From positions 124,001 through 188,000 of the forward strand of contig VUYT01000012.1 of the NCBI GenBank assembly GCA_008802785.1: DNA of 64,000 bases, read 5' to 3'. Under the pieces are notes generated by a model. The model saw only the letters and a list, made by a program, of their open reading frames with translations, searched no databases and was not told the origin of the DNA. The DNA is from Symmetrospora coprosmae. Taxonomy: Eukaryota; Basidiomycota; Cystobasidiomycetes; Symmetrosporaceae. This document shows, one piece after another, positions 42,445 through 56,452 of this stretch. Position 1 is the first letter of the stretch; the number at the start of each line of letters is the position of its first letter. Both the position numbers and the translations under genes were made by a program.

Positions 42445-45200
42445 TCATTCCACCTTTGGCTTCTTTGCATGCTCATCGATGTCCATGCCGCTGTCTGCGC
42501 GTGGACGCTTGGCCTGGACATCGGCAGCGGGCGCTTCATGGTCGGCGCTCTCCGCTGTCATCGTCTTGGTCGCGGGCTCGTCGCCTGCCGCAGCCTCCAC
42601 TGACGCCGGGGTAGCCATCTCAGTTCCTGCATCCTCTTCTTTCGCCGCTCCTGGTGTCGTCTTGCGGCTCGCCTGGCTCGGTGCCGTCGCTGCCTTCTGG
42701 ATCTCCTCTGACAATTTGCCAATATCGCTGTATCCGATCCTGGCAAAGAGATGGAGCTGGCTAGCTGATGCTATCCGCAAGCTTCGCCACGCTATTGACG
42801 CCTTGCGCTATCAAGCACGAGCATCAGTCGTAGATTCTGGGCAAGGCGCGTGCATCATCAGACTCACCTCGTTCAGCTGCTGAAGTTCGGGATCAAGGGC
42901 CCTTTGCGCCGGGGACATGTTTTCCAGTTCTAGGTCCATGATCTTGCCCTGCACTAGATCATCCTGCTTCTTGTACGCTTCTGTACACTCGTCCAGCGTC
43001 CTTCACGACATGGCCAGGTCTTTCAGCTCGCGCTGAGCCTGCGAGTATGCCCACGTATACTCACCTGGTGGGCTTGACAAGGTCTTCTGGCTTCTTTTGC
43101 TCATTCACCCAGAGGCGCGATAGTGCCGCCGTACCCGCCTTGTACGGAAAGCCGGGTGCAGGCTGCTCTAGCTTCTTCTTACTAGTCCGGGCGGCTTCAG
43201 ACGCCGAGTCGTCCAGCGCTGGCTGTTCCATTTGCTGGCACGAATTCGCTTTCCAGAAAGTCTAGGGCGCTAAAGCATTAGCTTTCGCTGCGCATGGCGG
43301 CCAGGCGTACGGCGTGAGGCTCACCCAGTTTCGCTCCCCTTGGAGAACTAGCCGGACCGTCTTGACAAAATACTCTCCATCCGGAGGCGTCCGCGAGATC
43401 TCGGTATATGTGCGCGCCTCCAGGTCCGAAACCCATTTATTATCTGCCTCTGACAGCCGATACGGCAATTGCAGCGTGCGGTTGGCCTGCGTGAGCGAAA
43501 TGTTGAGCTTGAGGCGGGCCGCCTCGGTGAACGAATGGAGGTACTGGAAGAGGATGAGGCACTGGACGAGGACCTGTTTCCGGAAGCTCGAGTCGGCCAC
43601 TTCCAGGTCCAGCAGGGTCTTGCTCGTTAGGAATTTAGGGTAGAAGAACATCTTGCGCACATCGTCCGCGGCACTGCTCGAGACAGAGGTAGCGGAGGCT
43701 GGGACGCTATCTGCGTTGCCGGCGGCGGGTCTGCGGGTGCTGCTCTTGGAGATGCCATCCTTGGCGGCTCCCTGTAGCGCCTTTTCTTTTTTTGACGCCC
43801 CTGCGAAGACGTCTAGCATCTTCTGCACGCCTTGGCGTAACAAAGTGAGATTCGGCGTGGCGGCGGCTGTAACGGCTGTCGAGACTGTGCCATCCTTGGA
43901 CAGCGGGGGCACCGATGGGAAGGTGGCCGCGTAGTCTGACAATGCGGATGGCAGGCCGGAGCTGACCGTCTGGGCGAAGAGTGACGGTGGGTCGGAAAAG
44001 TACCGCTGCATTGACCAGAAGAGGAGGTAGAACTCGGGCTCCTTTGGCCCGCGGCTCGCATCAGCCCTCTGCACCGGAGGTACGAGCTTGCTGTCAGCAG
44101 CTTCTGCCGCTTTCGTTGCCTTGGCATCGACATTCACATCGACGTTCATCCCTTGGTTCTTCGCCCCACTCCCGCGCGCCTCCTCCACTTCCTCTCCGTC
44201 TTCAGGTCCCTCTATGCTGATCTTGTGCTTGCGTGGGCCGGCCAATGGCTTCTCTGGCTCGTCCTTGGCAGCAGATTCGGGCGCATCTTGTTCCATCTTC
44301 GCCTCTCCGCTACCTTTGCCTTCCGCTTCGGACGGTTCTAGTTCCGAGGTCTCCTCTCTCGCTGCCATCGAACTGTCGTCCACCTCGAAAGTCGTCACGT
44401 TCTCCTTGTTGAACTCTCCCCGCAAATTTACTCCGCTGCGCTCTCCCAGTGGAAAGATGTTGCCTAAGAAGAGCAGGATGCGACCGCAGAAGACGGTTCG
44501 CGTAGACTTGCTGAGGCGTCGCAGGAGCTCGTTCAGCAGACGGAGCAGGACAAGTGCCTTTCCGCGAGCTGGTACCATGCCCTTTATAGCGAAGACCGCA
44601 CGCGCATAAGCTTCTACCGTCTTGTCTGAAGCGGGCTTACGGAGCTACTCACCCTCGTCAAGTCGGCTCTTCTGTTCTCAAGGTATCCGAAGAGGTACTC
44701 TGCGTTCTGCACGCTCTGCACCTCGAGCATTGCTTCTATGGCCATCGACACCATAGACGCTTCGAGCAGTTGCCTCTCGTCGCAGACGAGGAGCACATCG
44801 AGCACGTCATGATAGATGAGCAGATGGGCCTCGTCGTCGACCCACGGCGCATTGACGAGTGAGGGCTGCGACGGTGACGCGGGATGGTCGGGTCAGCACC
44901 GTACGTGCCCCGAGACGAAGACAATGCACGCACTAGGTTCACAACTGCCCTCTCCAGTGCTTTCTCCCGAGCCATGCGGAGGTTCTCGCTCGCAGTGTCC
45001 CACGCCGGCAGACGCTCGAGCATCTCGTCAACTATAAGCCCGAGCTCCGCGCGCGGGAGCCGCTCGACGGCATGCTCTACCGTCCTCCTGTACTCGAAGC
45101 GCTGCACCAGCTGCTGTATCTCCCTCTGCAGCGCGCGGTTGTACACCTCGAACGGCTTGACCAGATTGCTCGATCCTGCCACTGCTAGCTGCTCCTCCAT
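42445..45200 (-). CDS. HPR1: THO complex subunit 1 (Hpr1/THOC1)
   Basis: Nuclear mRNA export and transcription-elongation factor of the THO/TREX complex. The start at 45200 reads MEEQLAVAGSSNLVKPFEVY. The core matches human THOC1 by recalled alignment: FCGRILLFLGNIFPLGERSG, then LRGEFNKENVTTFEVD, EFYLLFWSMQRYFSDPPSLF, FAGASKKEKALQG, MFFYPKFLTSKTLLDLEVAD, SSFRKQVLVQCLILFQYLHS and PDGEYFVKTVRLVL. The insert between the first and second of these blocks is acidic Lys/Glu-rich and longer than in human. The C-terminus ends with an acidic stretch and a basic AKRPRADSG and KKPKVE nuclear signal at 42445. About five exons. Its neighbour Trm4 and the HP1 gene also act in the nucleus, but no operon-like link is implied. 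Confidence 0.88.
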
Positions 45201-45597
45201 CTCTCTATGCCAGCTACGATTGCAGCAGACGTCTTGCTACTGCGACCAGGCGATACGGTGCTCAGAATGCTCTACTACGCGTAGGCTTCTGTTCTATCGA
45301 GGTGCTGTATCTCTACTGCGGTGGATCGGAAGAGAAGAGCAAAGCCGAGACGAGCTGAGCGCGAGCTACGGACACGGGCTGGCAGGACAGGGCAGGTCAG
45401 ATCTCCAGAGCAGCTCCATTCCCCCCCACCTACCCACCCAAGCACAAGATGAGCGGCGTACACTGCGAATGGCGCAAGCTGCTCCCCAGATGTGTCGGGG
45501 CAGACGGGGCGCCGGAAGCTCAAGACCAGGCAGGGCACGTGCAGCTCGTGCAGTGTGTGCCTGCAAGAAGACAGCTCTTGCATACAGAGACACGCTA
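45201..45597. other. Gap between THOC1 start and TRM4 end
   Basis: About 400 bases holding the THOC1 promoter and TRM4 terminator, both minus strand. A run of Pro/His-coding C-rich sequence near 45420 is low complexity. No gene is supported. Confidence 0.35.
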
Positions 45598-48434
<2,837 letters not shown>

Positions 48435-49185
48435 TCTGAGCTTGTCTGGCGAGCAATCTGGTGGAGTGAGTGCTGTGTCGCTGCTGTCGCTCTTGCTGCT
48501 GTGATGATGGATTGCCGTTGTTCCGTGAGTGTTCCGCTTCACCCCTCCGTCTTAGCAAAACTTGGTTCAAGCAGTCGGAGCAGAGTCAAGCAAGTTAAGT
48601 TGTAAACGACCTGCAAGGACGCGCGAAACGCGTAGCTCCACCGGAGAGAGCAGTGCGAATGGAGTGCAGGAGTGTCAGAGACAGCCCGGGAGGACCACTT
48701 CTACATTTGAGCCTTCTCTCGGCCTGGTTCGGCTGCTATACAGTTAGCTTGACGTCGTCGGATTGGCTTGACTTCCCTTGACCCTCGAGCCGCCTCGTTT
48801 CTAATCGGTCTTGAATGGGCTTAACCGCTGCCAGCCCTTGACTCTTGACTCCCTTCACCTCACAAGCAATACAAGCGTAGAACAACAACATCTGGCAAGA
48901 AGCACAGCAGCACGGAAACACCGCAGAACGACATCTCCGAAGCTACACATATCCTCCTCACACCTCATCTACTCCTCCTTGCGAAACTCTAGAGTCGCTC
49001 GTCTCGCCCTTCTTCAAGCCAATTCTAATCCTCGGTAAGCTCGATTAGCAAAAGTCAAGCCCGCCGACTTTACGGCTCGCTAATTCATCAACAAACTCCA
49101 TTCAATAGTCTACAACCCGAGTCAAGCACCCTTGAACAACATCAACAAAGTCAACAAAGTCAACACAGTCAACAAAGTCAACAAC
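48435..49185. promoter_or_regulatory. Divergent region TRM4 / HP1 with 9-base repeat at the HP1 leader
   Basis: About 750 bases between divergent starts. No gene is supported. The last 50 bases before the HP1 start are tandem TCAACAAAG units, giving an A/C-rich, structure-poor leader, in contrast to the pyrimidine-rich leaders elsewhere in the window. Confidence 0.5.
49142..49185 (+). repeat. 9-base tandem repeat TCAACAAAG abutting the HP1 start codon
   Basis: Four units (the third TCAACACAG) plus a partial fifth end exactly at the HP1 ATG. Unit edges were read from 49142, 49151, 49160, 49169 and 49178. Confidence 0.9.
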
Positions 49186-50780
49186 ATGGCAAAGAAGACA
49201 CGAGTGCCCAGTCCCCAGGACGAGATCTTCGAGGTCGATACCGTACTGGCCCACAGGGTAAGTGCCTTCATCTCTGTTTGCCCCTGCTAGCCTTTCGGGG
49301 TCAGACTTGCTGGCTGATGCTAATCTCGATCGGCTTTCCCTTCTCCGCCTCGCGACTGTACACAACTGCACGCGTCGACATATCTCCCGACACCACGAGC
49401 AGGAGACTGTCGACGAAGATGGCTACGTCAGCCAGGAGTTCCGTGAGTCTGAATGCTGTTTGACGCGTCTCGTTGATTTCGCCGGATCATCACTGACGCT
49501 TGAATTCGATTCTCCACACACAGTCGTGCACTGGAAGGTGAGTCGCCTGAGGCTGTCCTCCAGCAAAGACGCACATGACAGCTTCATGGCAGTACAGCGG
49601 TGTCTAATCATATCATTGCTTCTACTCCCCGCCACACAGGGCTACCCATCCTCGGACGACACATGGGAGCCGCGCAGCTCCCTGATGGAGGGCGCCGAGT
49701 CTATCCTTGACGCCTACATCGACAAGGCAGCCCGAAAAGGCAACGTCGTCCCGGAGGACGGTGCCAGGAAGAAGAGCAAGGTCGCCAAGCTGAAGGCCGA
49801 CCGACCGCCCAGCAGCAAGGACTCGGTCGAGGAGTCCAGCAAGCGCAAGAAGCGCGAGAGCGCCGCTGCGGAGAGGGAGGCGGAGGAGGAGGAGCCTCCC
49901 CGCAAGAAGAAGGAGAAGAAGGCGCAGGCGCCGGTTCCGGTCGACATCGACTCGGACGAGGATCTTCCGGCCGCTCCCGCTCCTCGAAAAAGCCTCAGCA
50001 AGAAGGAGAAGGTCGTCGCCCCGCCTTCGCCCTCGCCTGAGCCCGAGCCCATCACCGCCCCGGCCAAAAAGCGCAAGAGCACAGCCGGCGACAAGAGCCG
50101 CGACTTCACCGACGAGAACGTGGCAACCGCTTCGACCAGCAAAACCAGCAAGAAGGACAAGTCCAACAAATCAGTAGAGATTGAGAAGGAAAAGGAGGAG
50201 GCCACTGCCTCTCCTGGGTCGGTCGTATTCGCCCGGGAGGCCACATGGGAGGTGAGTCATACACCACTCTTGTCTATTGCACGCTTCGCTCACACACAGC
50301 TGACGCCGTTCCTTTACCTTTACAGCATTGCATCCAAGCGCTCGAGACCCTCGAGCAGGAAGAGGAGGGCACCGGCTATCGCTGGTATGTCCAATGGTAA
50401 GTAGACCATCCTCAAACCAGAGTCAACATGAGCAGAGAGCTAACAAACAGTACATGCACAGGAACGGTGGGCACGGCAGCGAGTGGATTGCCAATAAGAA
50501 GGCTCGAAAGATGTTCCCGCAGAGGTGGGTTCTGTTTTTTGTTGATTTGGCACATTGCTGTGGTTTTACACCATGTAAATGTAGCTATAGAATAGCTAGT
50601 CCTTCTTGTGCAACGATTGCGCTACTAGATAGTACTAACGACGCGTCCGATGCTGATATATCGCGTCTCTCCCTCCATCCGTGCGGACCCTGCAGACTCA
50701 TTACCTTCTACGAGGACCACCTCAGATTCAAGGCGGGTCCTGCCGAGGCGGCTGACGGCGACGCTGAGATGCAGGAGTGA
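49186..50780 (+). CDS. HP1/Swi6-type chromodomain protein
   Basis: Heterochromatin protein that should bind methylated H3K9. The start at 49186 reads MAKKTRVPSPQDEIFEVDTV. The chromodomain is spread over four small exons: EIFEVDTVLAHR, ETVDEDGYVSQEF, LVHWK and GYPSSDDTWEPRSSLM; joins VSQEF to LVHWK and HWK to GYP keep frame. FEVD, VHW and DTWEP include the aromatic cage residues. The linker is long and charged, with Lys/Arg blocks (RKKSKVAKL, PPRKKKEKK, AKKRKS) that may bind DNA or serve as nuclear signals. The C-terminal end fits a chromo-shadow domain: ATWEHCIQALETLEQEE, RWYVQW, NGGHGSEWIANKKARKMFP and LITFYEDHLRFKA, stop at 50780. About seven exons, near 330 residues. The shadow-domain reading is less certain than the chromodomain. 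Confidence 0.85.
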
Positions 50781-51919
50781 TCGAGTAGGTGTGCTTGTCC
50801 CTATATTCTGCTGCGATGGTGCGAGATAACCGCAGTCGAGCTGATTTTGTCAACTTGTTTAGCCCAAGTCCGCGCTGGACGGCCCTAAAGAACAATGATC
50901 GAGATTTTGGGACGGCCCTAAAGAAGATCAATCCACCTCCTTCACCCTTTTGCCCGGAACGTTGACGAGTTTAGCTTCTCCATCTACTACCTATATGCAT
51001 CTGATCCGTTGTACTGCTATCCACCATCGTAGCCAGTCCCTCGGGAAAAAACCAGTGCCCTCCTTCGATTCGCCCGAACCGCAGTGCCGCGGTTTGACCC
51101 AGGTGGGTCGTCTTGCCACTGAACACGCCATGAATGGCTGAAGGCATGCGGACACTTACATAACATATAATAGACGTTACTGAATACCACAGTGAGCCAA
51201 CCCGTCCTTTCATCGAGGGTTCAGTGAGCGTTCAATGGCGATTCATGGATTTGTCAGCGACGAGGCATGTTTAGGTCAGCTGTGCCTGGTGGGAACGAGG
51301 TGGAGAAGTGTCCCGGAATCCTCATATAATTCGCAGGCTTTGAGCTTTCATTACCACGCGTCTTTCTGACTCTCACTGGCTGGCAACAACCGTGTGTGCT
51401 GCATTTGTCGACTGACCGGGACTCACGCTGGAAATCCTGTTGCTAGAGCAGGGCGGCGAAAGGATGGAAAAACTGATGTTATTTTGCAGGAATCAGCGAC
51501 GAGGACGGTACTATGAGAGGCATGCGATTACAGCAGCCAGTTCCTTGCCGTGACTGCCGCATCGCGTTTCGAAGCGGTGTCGCCACTGAACGCGTCGAGG
51601 CTTAGGTGGCAAGATCTACCGCACGACAAGGCTTTCTGATCTGGATTTCGTGACATGGCCTCTCCTGAGCAAGGTAAACACTGTGTACTTCATGCTGCAT
51701 AGTATCTGAGCGAGAGTGAGCTGCCGCAGTTCTGGGCTGCTCCACCTCCAAGCTTGCTGGACACCTCCACCGGTGGCAGCACGGTCGGGCCCTGATCGAG
51801 CGGGGTCCGGACCAAAAAACGGGTGAGAGAGAGAAACGCGGGCGGGGCTGGGAGGTGGCCGTCGCATCGAGCACGCCTCTCTCCCAAACGCACAAACCCA
51901 CTCCGGTCTACTTACTTAG
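50781..51919. other. Longest gene-free stretch, about 1.1 kb
   Basis: No supported coding gene, tRNA or other RNA. It is less GC-rich than its surroundings, with ATATAAT-type runs near 51160 and 51325. A 16-base direct repeat occurs at 50877-50925. A minus-strand frame at 50971-51213 (80 codons) has no recognised features and may be chance. The right 250 bases should hold the SHMT promoter. Confidence 0.45.
50877..50925. repeat. 16-base direct repeat, two copies 33 bases apart
   Basis: The sequence GGACGGCCCTAAAGAA occurs at 50877-50892 and 50910-50925, without mismatch. It lies in non-coding sequence about 100 bases after the HP1 stop. Confidence 0.9.
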
Positions 51920-54010
51920 ATGCAGCGAGCTTCCACGTCTCTGCTACGACAACTTCCATCGTCCATCCGACAGGCAACCACCGCTGCGACTTTCGCCAGA
52001 TCAGCCACCCGCACCTTTGCGACCAAGCCCAAAAAGATGGCTGCTCCTCAGGACTTTGTGCGTTGGACTTGTCGGGGGTGTAGCATGCGGGAAACCAGCA
52101 CTGACGCTGTCACCTGCTGTTCCAGAACGCCTGCCTCTACCAGACGCTGGAGAAGGCCGACCCGTGAGCTCGCGCTGAGCTGCAGCAAGGTCAGGTTGAT
52201 GGGGAAAGTCACTGACTCACGCGTCGGCCCTGCCGGTATGCCAACGACGCGCACAGAGAGGTCTTCAAGCTCATCCAGAATGAGACGTACAGGCGTGAGT
52301 GCCGGCTCACCCATGGAACAGCTCGCTTCCAGGGAAAAAGCCACTGACACACGCGGACGTCCCGTGACCTCGCAGAGTTCCGCGGTCTCGAGCTCATTGC
52401 GTCCGAGAACCTGACGTCGCTGGCTGTCATGGAGTGCAATGGGTCTTGTGAGTTGCCGTTCTCCTCCCTCACCTGCATGCGGCGCTGGCGCTGACCTTGC
52501 GCAACCCTTGCACAGTCCTGACCAACAAGTACTCCGAGGGTCTCCCCGGTGCTCGAGTGCGTGCATACAGGGCTGTCACCGGCGGGCTACAGCGCATCGC
52601 TGACGTTGCTCATGTATTGCTCCCAGTTCTACGGCGGTAACGAGTACATCGACCAGCTCGAGACGCTGTGCCAGGAGCGCGCACTCGCTGCCTTCGACCT
52701 CGACCCAAAGAAGTGGGGTGTCAACGTCCAGCCCTACTCTGGCTCCACCGCCAACTTTGCCGCTTTCACGGCACTTATCCAGCCGCAGGACCGCATTATG
52801 GGTCTTGGTCTGGCGGACGGTGGCCACCTCACGCACGGCGCGTACACGCCAAAGAGGAAGATCTCAGCCTCGTCCATCTATTTCCAGTCCATGCCCTACC
52901 AGGTCGACCCAAAGACCGGCTTGATCGATTACGAGGGACTCGAGAAGAACAGCAACCTGTTCAAGCCCAAGATTGTAATCTGCGGCGCGTCCGCCTACCC
53001 CCGTGACTGGGATTACGCCCGTCTGCGCAAGATCGCAGATAAGCAGGGCGCTTACCTCATGGCCGACATTGCCCACATCTCGGGTCTCGTCGCCGCCAAG
53101 GTTCAGAACAACCCCTTCGACGAGTGCGACGTCGTCTGCACGACCACGTGCGTTAGAGCTCTCAAGGCTTGACCAGACCAGGTGGCACATCGCTGAAAGC
53201 TAGTTCCTCACAGTCACAAGACGCTCCGAGGTCCCCGAGCAGGCATGATCTTCTTCCGCAAGGACAAGGAGGAGGATCTTGAGAAGCGCATCAACGATGC
53301 CGTCTTCCCGGCATGCCAGGGTGGACCCCACAACAACGTGAGCAGTTCTCTGCCGATTGCATTGTCCAAATGTACACCGCTGATCATTGCCTCTGAAACG
53401 CTCTGTCTCCTCGCAGACCATCGCTGGTATCGCTGTCGCGCTCAAGCAGGCTGCCGACCCTGCCTTCAAGGAGTACGCAGCACAGGTCATCAAGAACTCG
53501 GCTGCCATCGCCAAGAAGCTCATGACCTATGACTACAAGCTGCAGACAGAGGGATCAGAGAACCACCTGGTCCTGTGGGATCTGCGCCCGCTCGGCCTAA
53601 CTGGCAGCAAGATCGAAAAGGTGTGCGACTTGTGCCACATCACCCTCAACAAGAACGCAGTCGTTGGCGACACCTCTGCGCTCGTCCCAGGTGGTGTTCG
53701 TGTCGGCACGTCGGCGCTCACATCGCGTAGCATGAAGGAGCCCGAGATGGAGAAGGTCGCCGAGTTCCTCCACCGCGCGGTCCAGATCTCGCTTACTCTT
53801 CAGAAGGATGCCGGCAGCAAGCTGCTCAAGGACTTCCTCAAGCAGGCCACCGAGGGCAGCGGCGAGGGCAGGAAGCAGCTCGAGCAGCTGTCGAAGGATG
53901 TCGAGCAGTTCGCGCAGGAGTTCCCCCTGCCCGGTATCCAGGACACGAGCAAGCTCGCTCAGCCCGACAAGGAGCCCCAGTCTCTCGAGACTGGCGGCCA
54001 GGCAGCGTAG
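51920..54010 (+). CDS. SHM1: Serine hydroxymethyltransferase, with mitochondrial presequence
   Basis: PLP enzyme converting serine and tetrahydrofolate to glycine and methylene-tetrahydrofolate. The first 39 residues ([20 protein letters not shown], then further Arg/Ser/Ala) look like a mitochondrial presequence; an in-frame Met at 52037 (MAAPQDF) could start a cytosolic form. Small exons give [39 protein letters not shown] and [10 protein letters not shown]. Next come [55 protein letters not shown] and [10 protein letters not shown]. The PLP Lys lies in [11 protein letters not shown], built across an intron. [12 protein letters not shown], then the [20 protein letters not shown] region and [13 protein letters not shown] complete the fold. 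An extended C-terminus ([14 protein letters not shown]) ends at 54010. About ten exons. One gene may supply two compartments, as no second SHMT is in view. Confidence 0.95.
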
Positions 54011-54282
54011 GCGCGCGGTCGCGCAGTTATAGACTTTGACCTTGGGGGGCTTGGAAACTTCGTGTATCGGACTTCAACATCTGTTCCCATATCCATCTCG
54101 TTACGTCGCCTTGACGGGCACTGCTTCAACATTAGCAATGCATGACTTGACTCACAAAACCTGTGCGGACCCTTCCTTTGCACTGCACCCTCGCATCTAT
54201 CTCACATTACGCGCTGTAGGCCGGCCGCTGCTAAACCATGAGTAATTATACTTCCGAAAATGGACAGGGAAACTTGTACTGC
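54011..54282. other. Convergent gap SHMT / SLC35F gene
   Basis: About 270 bases between two converging genes, so it should hold both terminators. No gene is supported. Confidence 0.35.
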
Positions 54283-56076
54283 CTAGAGAATGCTACCGAT
54301 CTTGCCTTTCGGAGCGCCAATGACACGCGATTTGCCCGTCACGCGCTCCCGCTCCGCTTGCTTGCCTCGGGCTACGACCTCCGTCTTTGCGTGAGCTTCG
54401 AGCGGCTTGGCTACTGCGTACACGATCTGAACAGGGAATTGTGGTAGTCAGCGTGCGCCTGCAAGCGGGTGTTAGAAGCGACGAGACCTACCAGACCCGT
54501 AACGACCAGAGGATACGCAATGAAGTAGAGATAGTACGGCTTGTAATGAAACAGGAACAGCCCAAAGAGAAGCGAGAAGAAGTCGGAAGTCATGAGGGAC
54601 AGGTTGTAGAAGGGGGCTGCGCAAGTATACGTGCACGTCAACATGCAGCGGGTACGGCAGCAGATCGGCCGAACCTACCCGATGCATAACGGAACAGGAG
54701 CGGTGCCACGGAGTAGAGAATGACCATGGCAGAGATGTATGCGAAGAGAAGACCGACGTTGCGCCCCGTCCAGGCTGCTTCGTGAATGGTGGCGTGCTCG
54801 TACCCACCGACAAGGATGCCGTTGACGATGAAGCCGACGAGGCCGAGCTGTGGAGACCCTTCTGATTAGTCCAAGCTCGCATACTACCGAGCAATTGTCA
54901 CGTACAGCACCGACAACCTCGTAATGAGGCCTGCCTCGTACGAGATACTCCTCCAGACCGTTCGAGATACCGTACAAGGTGGCTCCAAGGAGGATGAAGA
55001 GGTCGCCTGGGAGATAGAGCGCTGTCAGCTGTGACGTGGAATTCGTAGCGACCGCGACCACAGCCCCACCCTTGACTTTGTTGGTGTAGCCCCAATCCTT
55101 CTCGGTCCGCATGTCGCTAGCCACAAGTGTGCCGAGTCCAGCCAGGCAGATGCAGACGCCGAGAAGCTGCGTCCAGTGGTAGCGTGCCTTGAGGAGAAAG
55201 AAGGTGACGACCATCGAGACGGGCGTTGCCCACGCGCCAAGGAGCAGGCAGCTCAGGAGGTTCGTGTAGCGGAAGCCGAAGACTGCAGGCGTATCGTGAG
55301 CCTGCTGTCTTACGACTCTCCGTCCAGACCGACCCTTGCACTGCCGACTCACCTGTTGTAAAGTTACCAAATACGTCGATTGCTGTATGCATCGGCGGGT
55401 GCAAGTTAGCCTGGTTGTCGCAAGATTGAAACGACGAGCCAGAGTAGGAAGATGACGCACTGCCGAGGATGCCGTACTTCCATCCGTCTGTCCTGAGCAT
55501 GCCGGCCCATGCGGCCACGCCGTACTTGTAGAGCGTGAGCGGGGTGTAGATGCTCATGAGGGCAAAGTACACGAAGAAAGTCTGGGTTGCCGGGAGAGAC
55601 CAGGCACCCATTCCCAGCTCTGTCGTAACCACCGAAGTGCATGTAATGCAGATGGAGAGGAGTTGTCCGGCCTGTGTCCGGCGGATGGAGAGTCAGTTTT
55701 TGCGCCTTCGTAGCTGAGGCCCAACATGCACTTCACGCACAGCAAGACAGAGGAGAAGACGAGGCGTGAAGACGGCTTTCAGGCGCTGTCCGACAGAACT
55801 GACGAAGGCGCCTGGACCGTCCCTGTACTGGATCTTGGGGAGCTTCCGCTGGTACTCCTTGACCTCTTCGGCGCTCTCGGCCAGCACTTCCGGAGACGAA
55901 CCACTGCCGCGTGATGGGTTGCCGGACTCGTTCTCGTCATCGCTCGATAGCTTCTTGTCCATGGAGTCGAGCGCAGGTGAAGCCAGCGCGGCGTGCCCGT
56001 TGGAGCCGGACAGCTCGGGCAGGACAGAGAGTTCCCCATCGCGGGTCTTGGTGTCGTTTGAGGCGTAGGTCGACAT
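54283..56076 (-). CDS. SLC35F1/F2-type multi-pass solute transporter
   Basis: Drug/metabolite-transporter superfamily protein of the SLC35F1/F2 branch, substrate unknown. The start at 56076 opens an acidic Ser-rich cytosolic tail (MSTYASNDTKTRDGE), followed by about ten membrane segments in several exons: AVFTPRLLLCLAV, QTFFVYFALMSIYTPLTLY, AIDVFGNF, FRYTNLLSCLLLGAWATPVS, LLGVCICLAGLGTLVAS, LYLPGDLFILLGATLYGISN, LLFAYISAMVILYSVAPLLF, LMTSDFFSLLFGLFLFHYK and YYLYFIAYPLVVTGL. The NGLEEYLVRG and PFYNLSLMTSDFF motifs are family-like. A last GTAGGT intron joins TGL to IVYAVAKPLEAH and the basic tail ends at 54283; without this splice the frame stops at 54411 and lacks the usual tail. Location is probably Golgi, ER or plasma membrane. 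Confidence 0.82.
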
Positions 56077-56452
56077 GTTCGAGATCGCTCCTGTGTGTGA
56101 CTGTTCTTGCGGCCGTTCAAGCAGATCTTTCGCGGTCGTGCTCGAGGGGTGAGGTCGATCGAGATGGAGAACCGGGAGTAGAGTGAAGCGTTCTTCGTGG
56201 TAAGGGGATGAGGGACTGCACGGCCTTGTCAAGAAACGCTTCAAGAGTCCAAGGTGTCCGTAAGCAGCTCCTGTGGGTGTGTTCTGTCCGTTCAGCCAAA
56301 GAAGCTCCGTTCAGCCAAATCCCAAAAAGCGTGCACGGGCTGGCGGGAAAACGGTGGCGGCTACGGGGAACCCCCCTTGCCGTCACGACAACCGCAAGAA
56401 AGGCACAGCAGGAACAAGGACAGGCGCGGTGGTGATACAGCAGCAGCAGAGC
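56077..56452. other. Gap between the SLC35F gene and the F-box-like pseudogene
   Basis: The transporter promoter should be here. Basic low-complexity codons (AGGTAAC-type) run in the plus-strand frame ahead of the pseudogene, but they do not match the intact paralogue's F-box start. No gene is supported. Confidence 0.35.

Noticed and set aside
50971-51213. Minus-strand 80-codon open frame in the gene-free stretch
   Set aside because: No recognised motif, no clear splice partners; kept only as a note.
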